Source: Chloroflexota bacterium (lineage in GTDB: Bacteria > Chloroflexota > Dehalococcoidia > DSTF01 > JACRBR01). From it: 6,705 bases of DNA. Under the pieces are notes generated by a model. That model was not told where the DNA came from. It saw only the letters and a program-made list of their open reading frames with translations, and searched no databases. Of this stretch, positions 1-6,412 are shown one piece after another (the stretch's first letter is position 1; the number at the start of each line of letters is the position of its first letter). The translations under genes were made by a program, and so were the position numbers. The stretch lies in NCBI GenBank assembly GCA_025355835.1, contig JANXYW010000215.1, forward strand, positions 1-6,705. The letters are read 5' to 3'.

Positions 1-1
1 G

Positions 2-1435
2 GGCTACTCCAACTTCCTCTGGGTCGAGATGATCGCCGGACTGGACAAGCTCGGCGCCGATATCGTCCTCAGCGGCCGCTGGCTCGGCTTCGCGCTGGCC
101 GTCGTCGCTGCCGGTGGGGCGTACTACTTCGCCACCCGCGTAGTCGATGGCCCGGCCGGCCGCATCGCTGGTCTCGTCGCTGCGTTGCTGCTCGCGTCTT
201 CCGGCACGTGGGCCCTGTGGGCCTCGGCCGGCCTCGAAGCGCCGCTTTTCGCCGTGCTCATCCTCGCCGCCGTCGCACTGCACCTACACGAGCGCGATCA
301 CCCGTTCGTGGGTGCGTCGGGAGCAGTATGGGCGCTCGCCGCCATGGCGCGGCCCGATGCGCTCGTGCTCGTCGGCGCCTCCGCCGCGTTCAAGCTTGCG
401 GACGCGATCTTGCGCGTACGCGCCGGCGACGGCCTGGTGCGCCCGATGGCGCGCGAACTGGCTGCACTCCTCGTCTGGATCACGGCATTCACCGCGGTGT
501 TCGCGCCGTACTTCGTTTGGCGCTACACCACGTACGGCTGGCTCTACCCCAACACCTACTACGCTAAGGTCGGCGTCGGCCTGCTGCAGTACGATCGCGG
601 GCTCCGCTACGTCGCGGCGTTCCTCCAGGAGTCGGGCGGTTGGCTCCTCTTCCTCGTGCCACTGGCCATCGCCTTCACGTCGGTCCGTCGCGCCGCCGCG
701 CTGTACCTCTTCGCGCTGATCGCCGCGTGGATGGCGTACGTCGTGTACGTCGGCGGCGATTCGCTGCTCCGCTTCCGCTTCTTCGCCCCCGTTATGCCGC
801 TCTTCTACGCGCTTGCCGTCGCATCCATCGCCGCCATCATCGAGGCGATCGACCCCGGCAACGCTTTGAAGCGCTGGCGTGCGCAGGCCACCATCGGCCT
901 TGTCGCCGGCGCCGCCCTCGTCTTCACGCTCCAGCCCTCCGCCGCTGACTCGAGCCTCATTGCCGGCGAGCGCCGTGCCGTCGCGGACCGCATGGAGATC
1001 GGACGCTGGCTCCGTGACAACGTTCCGGCCACGACCACGGTGGCGGTCGTTCCCGTCGGCGCCATCGCCTACGAATCGCGCCTGACCGTGATCGACATGC
1101 TCGGCATCAACGATGAACACATCGCCCATCGCGACGTCGATCTCGGCGAGTTTCCCGCCGGCCACGAGAAGTACGACTCCGAATACGTCCTCGACCAGCA
1201 TCCGGACATCGTCATCCTGTTCGACGGTCTTTCCACGTCGCCGTGGACGCCCGCCGACTACGCCGGCCTCAAGAGCTCCTTCATTCCTGCGGTGATCGAT
1301 ATGCTAAAAAGCGAGCGCCTCGCTCGCGAGTACGAACGGCGGGCCGCGAGGCTTCGGGACGGCAAGTGGCTCAACGTGTACGTCCGCCGCGACGCGACGC
1401 TGGTGTTCGCCAGAACAGAACCAGCGCCCCAGTGA
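2..1435 (+). CDS. GT-C fold polytopic membrane glycosyltransferase, AftB-like (5' partial)
   Basis: This is an integral membrane glycosyltransferase of the GT-C superfamily, which uses polyprenyl-phosphate sugars on the outer face of the membrane. The frame is open to the left edge (it begins GYSNFLWVE), so the true start and the N-terminal catalytic Asp motif of the family lie outside; the Met at position 29 is internal. Counting from that Met, about eight to nine hydrophobic segments cover residues 18-300. Family-typical motifs are ARPDAL (107-112), YPNTYYAK (173-180) and GGDSLLRFRFFAP (242-254). A soluble C-terminal part carries VIDMLGINDEHIA (354-366) and GHEKYDSEYVL (378-388), which I associate with AftB-type arabinofuranosyltransferases and their relatives. 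The acceptor and sugar cannot be read from sequence. It converges on the next gene, with 64 bp between stop codons and no clear terminator. The class is fairly sure; the AftB name is only a resemblance. Confidence 0.85.
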   Translation, partial: GYSNFLWVEMIAGLDKLGADIVLSGRWLGFALAVVAAGGAYYFATRVVDGPAGRIAGLVAALLLASSGTWALWASAGLEAPLFAVLILAAVALHLHERDHPFVGASGAVWALAAMARPDALVLVGASAAFKLADAILRVRAGDGLVRPMARELAALLVWITAFTAVFAPYFVWRYTTYGWLYPNTYYAKVGVGLLQYDRGLRYVAAFLQESGGWLLFLVPLAIAFTSVRRAAALYLFALIAAWMAYVVYVGGDSLLRFRFFAPVMPLFYALAVASIAAIIEAIDPGNALKRWRAQATIGLVAGAALVFTLQPSAADSSLIAGERRAVADRMEIGRWLRDNVPATTTVAVVPVGAIAYESRLTVIDMLGINDEHIAHRDVDLGEFPAGHEKYDSEYVLDQHPDIVILFDGLSTSPWTPADYAGLKSSFIPAVIDMLKSERLAREYERRAARLRDGKWLNVYVRRDATLVFARTEPAPQ

Positions 1436-1499
1436 TGTCCCCGGCGAAACATGGCGAGCGCGCCGCGCGGTGCGCTGCGAAGCAGCAGTCGCTACCCGG

Positions 1500-2291
1500 C
1501 TACGGCTTGCGCGGCTGGATCGTGATCAGCGGCGTCGAGAAGAACTTCCACGCGGACGTTGTTGCGCCCTTGTCGCCGAACCAAAGCCACGCCCGCACCT
1601 GCGTAGGCGTAGTCGGTACGTCGCGGATGACGAGAAACGCGAGCGCTGGCCCCAGGGAGTCGAATTGCGCGGGCTCCGGACCGCCGGGTCCAATTTGCGT
1701 CAGTTCCGCCGTCTGCGCCGCGACCACATCGCCGTGCTGGTCGTACACAGCCGCACATCCCTGCACGCCGACGATGGTGACACCAGATCTATTGCGGACA
1801 CCGAATTCGAGCAGGACATCCTTGTCCGTAATTGGAATGCCAGGGATGTCTGGTACGCCGGTGAAGCGAATGGCGTCCGTCTTTAAGACGACCACGTCGG
1901 GGTCCGGGAGTGCGGTGGGCAGCGTGACGCCGGAGATGGGTCGCACGTCGTAGCGCGCGAAGGGGAGCGCGATGGGGTTGTCGAAGCGAATATCGAACAT
2001 GGTCTGGTCGTGCGCCTGCGTGTCGGGCGGGCAGGTAGGCGCGTCCTTTGTGGCGACAACGTTGTCTTGATCGTCGAACAGCGAGGCGCGCAGCATGATG
2101 TGCGTACCCTGAATGTCCGTGTCGTTAAACATCTCACCCGTGATGTGCGTGTAGCCATCCTTGTCGACGTGAACGCTGGTTTGCTGGATGCAGCGGGCGC
2201 CCAGCCCGAAGATCGCCGTTAGGGCGAGGAGGGTGACCGCAGCCGTCCTCCGGGTGAGAGCTACCTGCGACCAGCGGTGGCGTTTCAACAA
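1500..2291 (-). CDS. Exported protein with two FxLYD-like repeats
   Basis: A 263-residue protein of unknown function. A basic N terminus (KRHR, then RR at 14-15) precedes a hydrophobic stretch at about 17-32, so it is exported or anchored by an uncleaved signal. Cys34 follows this stretch, but the preceding GAR is a poor lipobox because of Arg at -1. The mature part has two beta-rich units. The first contains ASLFDDQDNVVATKDA (about 69-84) and the second contains AAVYDQHGDVVAAQTA (about 180-195). Both fit the FxLYD pattern of Ig-like extracellular domains and look like an internal duplication. The TTG start at 2291 was chosen because GGAGG lies 8 nt upstream. An in-frame TTG at 2372 would add 27 residues, but it overlaps a strong -35 box and has no ribosome binding site. 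It diverges from the subtilase at 2394. Export is likely; the role is unknown. Confidence 0.75.
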   Translation of the reverse strand: MLKRHRWSQVALTRRTAAVTLLALTAIFGLGARCIQQTSVHVDKDGYTHITGEMFNDTDIQGTHIMLRASLFDDQDNVVATKDAPTCPPDTQAHDQTMFDIRFDNPIALPFARYDVRPISGVTLPTALPDPDVVVLKTDAIRFTGVPDIPGIPITDKDVLLEFGVRNRSGVTIVGVQGCAAVYDQHGDVVAAQTAELTQIGPGGPEPAQFDSLGPALAFLVIRDVPTTPTQVRAWLWFGDKGATTSAWKFFSTPLITIQPRKP

Positions 2292-2299
2292 AAACCTAG

Positions 2300-2304
2300 C
2301 CTCC
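2300..2304 (-). promoter_or_regulatory. Shine-Dalgarno GGAGG deciding the TTG start of the FxLYD gene
   Basis: On the minus strand GGAGG is followed by 8 nt and then TTG at 2291-2289, with a second TTG directly after it. This is the only good ribosome binding site near the 5' end of the frame. It places translation downstream of the predicted promoter, whereas the longest possible frame would start on top of the -35 box. Confidence 0.6.
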
Positions 2305-2319
2305 AAAGACGAGCCATCC

Positions 2320-2348
2320 GTAACAGACACAGACTTGGGTGCTATGAT
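2320..2348 (+). promoter_or_regulatory. Extended -10 promoter for the subtilase/SNase gene
   Basis: GTAACA (2320-2325, 4 of 6 matches to TTGACA) is followed by 17 bp and TATGAT (2343-2348, 5 of 6 matches to TATAAT). TG one base upstream of the -10 box gives an extended -10 element (TGCTATGAT). Transcription would start near 2355, about 39 nt before the ATG at 2394. That ATG has GAAGGG at 2383-2388 as its ribosome binding site. Confidence 0.5.
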
Positions 2349-2372
2349 ACGCTCCTCATCGGTATGTTTCAA
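2344..2372 (-). promoter_or_regulatory. Sigma70-type promoter for the FxLYD gene
   Basis: On the minus strand TTGAAA (2372-2367) is followed by a 17-bp spacer and TATCAT (2349-2344). Each box matches the housekeeping consensus at 5 of 6 positions, and the spacing is optimal. Transcription would start near 2337, leaving a leader of about 45 nt that contains the GGAGG at 2304-2300. The -10 box overlaps the -10 box of the opposing promoter. No transcript data are available, so this is a prediction. Confidence 0.55.
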
Positions 2373-2393
2373 GCGCTGCGTTGAAGGGTTCTA

Positions 2394-3890
2394 ATGCGAA
2401 TCACTCAGGCGATCCTGCTTGTCGCCTCATTGATCGCCATCCTTCTGATCGTTGTTGTGGCATCGGCCGATTCTCCGGCGGAGCCGCTATTCAGCAAACA
2501 GTCGGTGTATCTCACCGCCGTCAACGCACAAGCTGCCTGGAACATCGAGCAAGGCTCGCCCGACATCGTGGTCGCGGTTGTGGACACGGGCGTCGATATC
2601 CGCCATCCGGACTTGCGGGCCAATATCTGGACGAACCCCGCGGAGATTCCCAACAACGGTATCGATGATGACGGCAACGGCTGCGTCGATGACGTGAACG
2701 GGTGCTCGTTTGTCAGCGACAGCTCGCCGGGTTGCGATAACGTAACGAACGGCTTCGTCAATGACGACATCGGTCACGGCACATTCGTATCGGGTGTGAT
2801 TGCGGCAGCGGCAAACGGGACGGGCATGGTTGGCGTGGCGCGCAACGTGCGCATCATGCCGATCAAGGTGCTCGATTGTTACGGCTCCGGCGATTCCATC
2901 GCGACGGCGCGTGGGATTCTGTATGCCGTTCACAACGGCGCGCGCGTGATCAATCTCAGCCTCGGCGGCCTGCGGGATGCGCAGGAAGTGCGCGACGCTG
3001 TGTCGGAGGCGACGCGCTCGGGCGTGATTGTGGTCGCGGCTGCGGGAAACGCGGGGACATCTGGCGTGGCGTTTCCGGCACGCATTTCCGAAGTGCTTGC
3101 GGTGGGTGCGGCGTCGCAGAATGCTCCCGACAAACGCTCGGCGTTCTCGAGCTATGGGCCGGAAGTGGACGTTGTGGCCGTGGGTGAAGACGTGGTAGGC
3201 ACACTCCCGGCCTCGCGTTGTTTTGTGCTGTTGCCATGTTTGCCCGGCGGCCCCTATGCCGTTGGCAGTGGGACGTCGTTTTCGACACCCCAGGTATCGG
3301 GGTTGGCGGCGCTGATGTTGTCGCTGAAGCCCGATCTCTCGCCGCAGCAGATCACGGACATCATCAAAGGTACGGCGACGCCGGTGCCGGCCGGTAGCAC
3401 GCCCGGATGGGCCGGCGCGGGGCGGATCAACATGCTCGAAGCGCTGAAAGCCGTCCAGAACGGCGGGGCTGCCGGCGAGGCGTGCACTGTCGAGACCGTC
3501 GTGGACGGCGAGTCGTTCACGTGCGTTGGCGGCCGTCACATACGGATGCTCCAGATGCACGCGCCTGGCATCGGCCAGTGCGGCGGCGACTGGGCGAAAT
3601 CGGCGCTGCAGTACATCTTTCTGACGCCCGGGCGGCAAGTATTTTTGCAGTTCGATGCGACGCGCGTTGATGCGTCCGGACGGACGTTGGCGGCGCCGAT
3701 CTGGCGCGGCGACGACGGCGCCGACTACAACCTCTCGATTGTGATGGTGTACGTCGGCCTGGCGCGAGCAGCGGATGTTGGAGCAGGGAACGGGCTGTTT
3801 CACGACTGGGCGCTCGCATCGGAGCACTGGGCTTCTACCGCCCAGTGGAACATGTGGGCGCTGGGGAAGGCGTTCCGCGGCGGCTGCTGA
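2394..3890 (+). CDS. Exported S8 subtilisin-like serine protease fused to a degenerate SNase-like domain
   Basis: A 498-residue protein. A signal peptide spans about residues 1-25 (hydrophobic 7-22, likely cut after ASA). The S8 catalytic domain runs from about 40 to 350 with a complete triad: Asp64 in VVDTGVD, His128 in GHGTFVSG and Ser295 in GTSFSTP, plus oxyanion Asn219 in AAGN. An Asp/Asn-rich insert at 88-105 (GIDDDGNGCVDDVNG) looks like the calcium-binding loop of many secreted subtilases. Only about 40 residues separate the signal peptide from Asp64, so there is no I9 propeptide. Residues about 364-491 resemble a thermonuclease (SNase/TNase) domain: VVDGESFTC, HIRMLQMHAPG, ASGRTLAAPIW. 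However, Asp21, Asp40 and Glu43 of staphylococcal nuclease correspond to Glu373, His389 and Gly392. The protease is probably active; the nuclease part is probably not, and may bind substrate or a partner. It has ten cysteines in total. The ATG at 2394 has GAAGGG 5 nt upstream. Confidence 0.9.
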   Translation: MRITQAILLVASLIAILLIVVVASADSPAEPLFSKQSVYLTAVNAQAAWNIEQGSPDIVVAVVDTGVDIRHPDLRANIWTNPAEIPNNGIDDDGNGCVDDVNGCSFVSDSSPGCDNVTNGFVNDDIGHGTFVSGVIAAAANGTGMVGVARNVRIMPIKVLDCYGSGDSIATARGILYAVHNGARVINLSLGGLRDAQEVRDAVSEATRSGVIVVAAAGNAGTSGVAFPARISEVLAVGAASQNAPDKRSAFSSYGPEVDVVAVGEDVVGTLPASRCFVLLPCLPGGPYAVGSGTSFSTPQVSGLAALMLSLKPDLSPQQITDIIKGTATPVPAGSTPGWAGAGRINMLEALKAVQNGGAAGEACTVETVVDGESFTCVGGRHIRMLQMHAPGIGQCGGDWAKSALQYIFLTPGRQVFLQFDATRVDASGRTLAAPIWRGDDGADYNLSIVMVYVGLARAADVGAGNGLFHDWALASEHWASTAQWNMWALGKAFRGGC

Positions 3891-3933
3891 GCGCACGAAC
3901 GGCGTCCAATCAACGGTCGCGCACGCGATTGCA

Positions 3934-5472
3934 CTACGCTGAGCGTCCGCTCGCGTTAGAGTTCACGCTCGCTCGTGGACCTTCGGACATGCGTAGCCTG
4001 ATGCTCGCGGCGAGTATCACGGCCATCCCGACGATGGCGATCAACCATTGCGTAGACATCCCGGATCGGTCTGGTTCACGCAGTGCCAACACGTCGGGCG
4101 CGATGGCGATGCCGCCGACGGAGCTTGCGGGTGGGCAGACCGGGCCGCTGGCCTTGATCACGGCCGCGTACGCATCGACCCGGCAGGTGAGGACGCCGTT
4201 TGCGGCATCGACGATCGGCTTGCCGGTTGATTTCAGTCGCGCTTCAAGGTTCGCCGGCGAAAGTGTGGGCTCGCTCTGGAGGAGTAGCGCTGCGACACCG
4301 ACCGCGGCGGGCGAGGCCATCGACGTACCTGCGAGGTTCGCGAGGCCGCCATTGAGGTACGTCGATTGGATCACGGCGCCTGGCGCCAGCAGATCGAGCG
4401 CGTTGTCTGACTGCGAGAAGCACGTCACCTGGTCGGCCGCGGTCGTCGCGTCGCAGATGAACGCGCCGACGTTCGCGTCATATACCGCACCGACCGCCAC
4501 GACGTCGGTAAGGCAAGCGGGATAACCGAGGCCGTTTTTCGCGTGGTTGTTTCCCGCCGCCGCGAATGTCGTGATGCCCATCGCGCGCGTCGCCGCGAGG
4601 TCGGCCGTCACGGCCGGGATGCCGAAGTCGCAGATGCCGGGGCCGTAGGTTCCTCCGTCGCTAAGGCTCATGTTAATCAGCTCGACTTCCGGGTGGTGGG
4701 CGATGATGTGGTCGTACGCCATGAGGACGTCGGAGAACTCGCCGCTACCCGTATCGTCCAGCACCTTGAACGCCGCGATCGATGCGCCGGGCGCGACGCC
4801 GACGGGCGGGCCGTTCGACGTGATGATGCCGCTGACGTGCGTGCCGTGGCCGTGACCGTCCTCTGCGACATTTGGCCCGCCTGGGCAGACGGCGAGCGAG
4901 AGATAGCACTCCTGGTGGATCAGCGAATCGGCGAGCATCGGGTGGTCCGTATCGATGCCGGTGTCGAGCACCGCGACGACGACGCCCGCTCCGGTGAAGC
5001 CGAGCGTGTTCTGCACAATGTCGGCGCGGATCAGCGGCACCGCCTCCGAAAGATCGGCGTGGACAACGCGATCGAGCGCGACGCTCAGCACGTCCGGGTG
5101 CGCCGATAGCGCGAGCGCGCCGGCGGCGGTCGCGCGGCCCGCGAACGCGGGCGTTGCCTCGTACCGACGGTCGAGCTGGAAGTCTCTGGGCGCGACGGCA
5201 GTGAGTGCGCGCGTTGCCGCAGCCGCGATCGCGGTGCGCGCGTTCGCCGCGTTGGATGACGGCGCTGCGCCGGCACGGAGCGAGACGATGACTCGGATCG
5301 AAGGGGCGTTCTGGAGCGCAGCTACGACATCGGGCGCGAGCTTCGAGCTTGGAAGGACGATGGTCGCCGCGCTGACTGCGCGCTGGTGCGGGAGATCCGG
5401 CGACAGCACGGCCGCCAGTGCGACCACCGCGAGGATGAGTGTGAGCCGGAAGCGCATGCTGCCACGTTGCAT
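3934..5472 (-). CDS. Membrane-anchored S8 subtilisin-like serine protease with I9-type propeptide
   Basis: A 512-residue extracellular protease. A hydrophobic signal segment (about 8-24) ends near VSAA at 33-36. A propeptide of the I9 inhibitor type follows (about 58-137, with IRVIVSLR near its start), which normally assists folding and is then cut off. The S8 domain spans about 150-440 with a complete triad: Asp170 in VLDTGID, His209 in GHGHGTHVSG and Ser384 in GTSMASP, plus Asn308 in AAAGN. After a short linker, a transmembrane helix at about 474-491 and a tail with several Arg residues place the catalytic domain outside the cell, type I fashion. Eight cysteines are present. The start is uncertain: Met1 (5472) has no Shine-Dalgarno but lies just after a TATCAT box, and Met6 (5457) has only a weak one. 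The gene is tail to tail with the other subtilase, 43 bp apart, but its architecture shows it is not a recent duplicate. Confidence 0.9.
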   Translation of the reverse strand: MQRGSMRFRLTLILAVVALAAVLSPDLPHQRAVSAATIVLPSSKLAPDVVAALQNAPSIRVIVSLRAGAAPSSNAANARTAIAAAATRALTAVAPRDFQLDRRYEATPAFAGRATAAGALALSAHPDVLSVALDRVVHADLSEAVPLIRADIVQNTLGFTGAGVVVAVLDTGIDTDHPMLADSLIHQECYLSLAVCPGGPNVAEDGHGHGTHVSGIITSNGPPVGVAPGASIAAFKVLDDTGSGEFSDVLMAYDHIIAHHPEVELINMSLSDGGTYGPGICDFGIPAVTADLAATRAMGITTFAAAGNNHAKNGLGYPACLTDVVAVGAVYDANVGAFICDATTAADQVTCFSQSDNALDLLAPGAVIQSTYLNGGLANLAGTSMASPAAVGVAALLLQSEPTLSPANLEARLKSTGKPIVDAANGVLTCRVDAYAAVIKASGPVCPPASSVGGIAIAPDVLALREPDRSGMSTQWLIAIVGMAVILAASIRLRMSEGPRASVNSNASGRSA

Positions 5473-5477
5473 CGTTG

Positions 5478-5483
5478 ATGATA
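5478..5483 (-). promoter_or_regulatory. Possible -10 box giving a leaderless mRNA
   Basis: TATCAT on the minus strand (5483-5478) is the same hexamer as the -10 box at 2349-2344. It lies 5 nt before the ATG at 5472, so a transcript would begin at or next to the start codon. That would fit the lack of a Shine-Dalgarno there. No good -35 box is visible 16-18 bp upstream, where the 32-bp palindrome begins to intrude. The call is tentative. Confidence 0.3.
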
Positions 5484-5496
5484 GCCGACACGTGCG

Positions 5497-5528
5497 AAGG
5501 CAGGGCGTCGCATGCGACGCCCTGCCTT
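5497..5528 (-). terminator. Perfect 32-bp palindrome, probable hairpin terminator of the exported-protein gene
   Basis: Two 16-nt arms (AAGGCAGGGCGTCGCA and its exact complement) abut with no interruption. The RNA would fold into a 14-bp GC-rich stem with a CATG loop. It lies 24 nt after the stop codon of the gene ending at 5553 and 24 nt before the ATG at 5472. No U-run follows in either direction, so it is not a classical intrinsic terminator; U-less GC-rich hairpins do occur in high-GC bacteria. A dyad-symmetric protein-binding site is the alternative. Confidence 0.5.
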
Positions 5529-5552
5529 GCTCGAGCGGTTGCTTCTTGACGG

Positions 5553-6284
5553 CTAGCCGTTGTTGGCAGTCGGCGTTTGCGTCGTGCCTGGCGTTTGCGG
5601 CGCGCCGTAGTAGCCGGAGCCATCGCCGCCGCGCCCGCCGCGGCCTCCCGGCCCACCGGGACCGCGTCCGGGGCCGCCGGTGCGGTCGATCATCTGGTCG
5701 AGATTCGCCGTCAAGTCGGCGAGCTTCGTCGTGGCTTCGGCCTGCGTCAGTTCGCCGTCAGCGACTTCCTTATCAACGTGCGTCTTGGCTTCCGTTGCGA
5801 GGAACGCCTTCAGTTCGTTGCGGCTCTTGCCGTGCGCCTGAGCGACGGTCGCCAGCGTTGCGCCGGTAGCGTTGTTCTCGGTGCGGAGCTGTTCGGCGGT
5901 GATGCCGAGGAACGCCGCGAGCTTCGCTGGCTCTCCGGGTCCGCCCGGGCCGCGGTGGCCGCCGTGGTCACCGCGGCCGCCACCGAAAATCGGGGCGTCT
6001 GCGGGCGCGTTGGCGATCTGCTGCTTGATCTGGTCCGCCTGCGCTTGCGTCAGCGCACCGCTCGCGACGCGGGCGTCGATTTCGTCGGTCTTGGCGCTCT
6101 TCACCGCGGTCTCCACAGTTCCCGTGTCGAGGCCGAGCTTCTGTGCGACGCGGGCGAGGAACGTCGTGCCGGTCGCGCTCGTGCCGGGTACGGGCGTCTG
6201 CGCCATCACGGCGCCGACGCCGACGATTCCTGTGAGGACGAGTCCGCCCGCAGCGGCGAGCCACCACTTACCAATGCTGTTCAT
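5553..6284 (-). CDS. Small exported protein with two LTQ-type helical repeats and Gly/Pro-rich linkers
   Basis: A 243-residue exported protein of unknown function. The signal peptide (hydrophobic about 8-27) probably ends at VMA, residue 28. Two related alpha-helical units follow. Unit 1 (43-90) has LGLDTGTVETAV and ends with ASGALTQAQADQIKQQI. Unit 2 (121-200) has LGITAEQLRTE, an extra helix with LATVAQAHGKSRNELKAFL, and then ADGELTQAEATTKL. This arrangement is familiar from unnamed exported proteins of Chloroflexota and Firmicutes. A Gly/His/Arg-rich linker (101-119) joins the units, and the C terminus (202-243) is Gly/Pro-rich, then Thr/Pro/Gln-rich and probably disordered. The ATG at 6284 is chosen because AAAGGA lies 9 nt upstream and the signal peptide begins there. 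The frame stays open upstream to 6566, but those residues look like noncoding translation. The divergent response regulator and operator-like repeats suggest two-component control. Confidence 0.85.
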   Translation of the reverse strand: MNSIGKWWLAAAGGLVLTGIVGVGAVMAQTPVPGTSATGTTFLARVAQKLGLDTGTVETAVKSAKTDEIDARVASGALTQAQADQIKQQIANAPADAPIFGGGRGDHGGHRGPGGPGEPAKLAAFLGITAEQLRTENNATGATLATVAQAHGKSRNELKAFLATEAKTHVDKEVADGELTQAEATTKLADLTANLDQMIDRTGGPGRGPGGPGGRGGRGGDGSGYYGAPQTPGTTQTPTANNG

Positions 6285-6346
6285 GTTGGTTTTTCCTTTC
6301 GACTTTCTATTCTGATTCTGTATTGCTTCATCAGCCACCACCGGTC

Positions 6347-6358
6347 TCACCGCGTCAT
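6347..6358 (-). other. Three-codon mini-ORF (M-T-R-stop) behind a very strong Shine-Dalgarno
   Basis: On the minus strand AAAGGAGG (6373-6366) is followed by 7 nt and ATG ACG CGG TGA. This is the best ribosome binding site in the window, yet the frame closes after three codons. It lies 62 nt upstream of the exported-protein start. It may be a regulatory minigene in the leader or a chance purine-rich stretch. Confidence 0.25.
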
Positions 6359-6412
6359 CCTCTCGCCTCCTTTCGCCGGCGTCGTGCGTGACAGGAGCAT
6401 CTTCCGCGAGCC

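Noticed and set aside
1436..1499. Terminator between the convergent glycosyltransferase and FxLYD genes
   Set aside because: Only a 5-bp stem with a GAA loop (1474-1486) and weak GC-rich dyads are visible, with no U-run; not better than chance in this composition.
2189..2191. Lipoprotein attachment at Cys34 of the FxLYD protein
   Set aside because: The residues before Cys are G-A-R; Arg at -1 does not fit the lipobox, and no alternative Cys follows the hydrophobic segment.
2225..2260. Twin-arginine (Tat) signal at TRRTAAV in the FxLYD protein
   Set aside because: Only the RR pair fits; the usual Phe/Leu at +2/+3 and Lys are absent. A Sec signal or uncleaved anchor is simpler.
2292..2372. 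TTG at 2372 as start of the FxLYD protein
   Set aside because: It coincides with the TTGAAA -35 box, lacks a Shine-Dalgarno and would put a polar 27-residue extension before the signal segment; GGAGG supports 2291.
2487..3896. A long minus-strand open frame (about 469 codons) antisense to the fusion subtilase
   Set aside because: Its translation is rich in Arg/His with no domain, while the plus strand encodes a complete S8 triad and a signal peptide. It is a shadow of GC-rich codon use.
3891..3933. Bidirectional terminator between the two subtilase genes
   Set aside because: Only a short TCGCG/CGCGA dyad near 3917-3928 is visible, without loop room or a T-run.
5549..5560. 12-bp palindrome ACGGCTAGCCGT over the stop codon of the exported-protein gene
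   Set aside because: Short and GC-rich, within coding sequence; such dyads are expected by chance and nothing else supports a site.
5600..5690. Repetitive GC-rich stretch as a DNA repeat or CRISPR-like element
   Set aside because: It is explained by Gly/Pro/Arg codons of the protein's C-terminal linker, with no regular unit and spacer structure.
4955..5869. Plus-strand open frame of about 300 codons across the anchored subtilase and the exported protein
   Set aside because: It crosses two well-supported minus-strand genes and their intergenic palindrome, and has Ser/Arg/Ala-rich low-complexity sequence.
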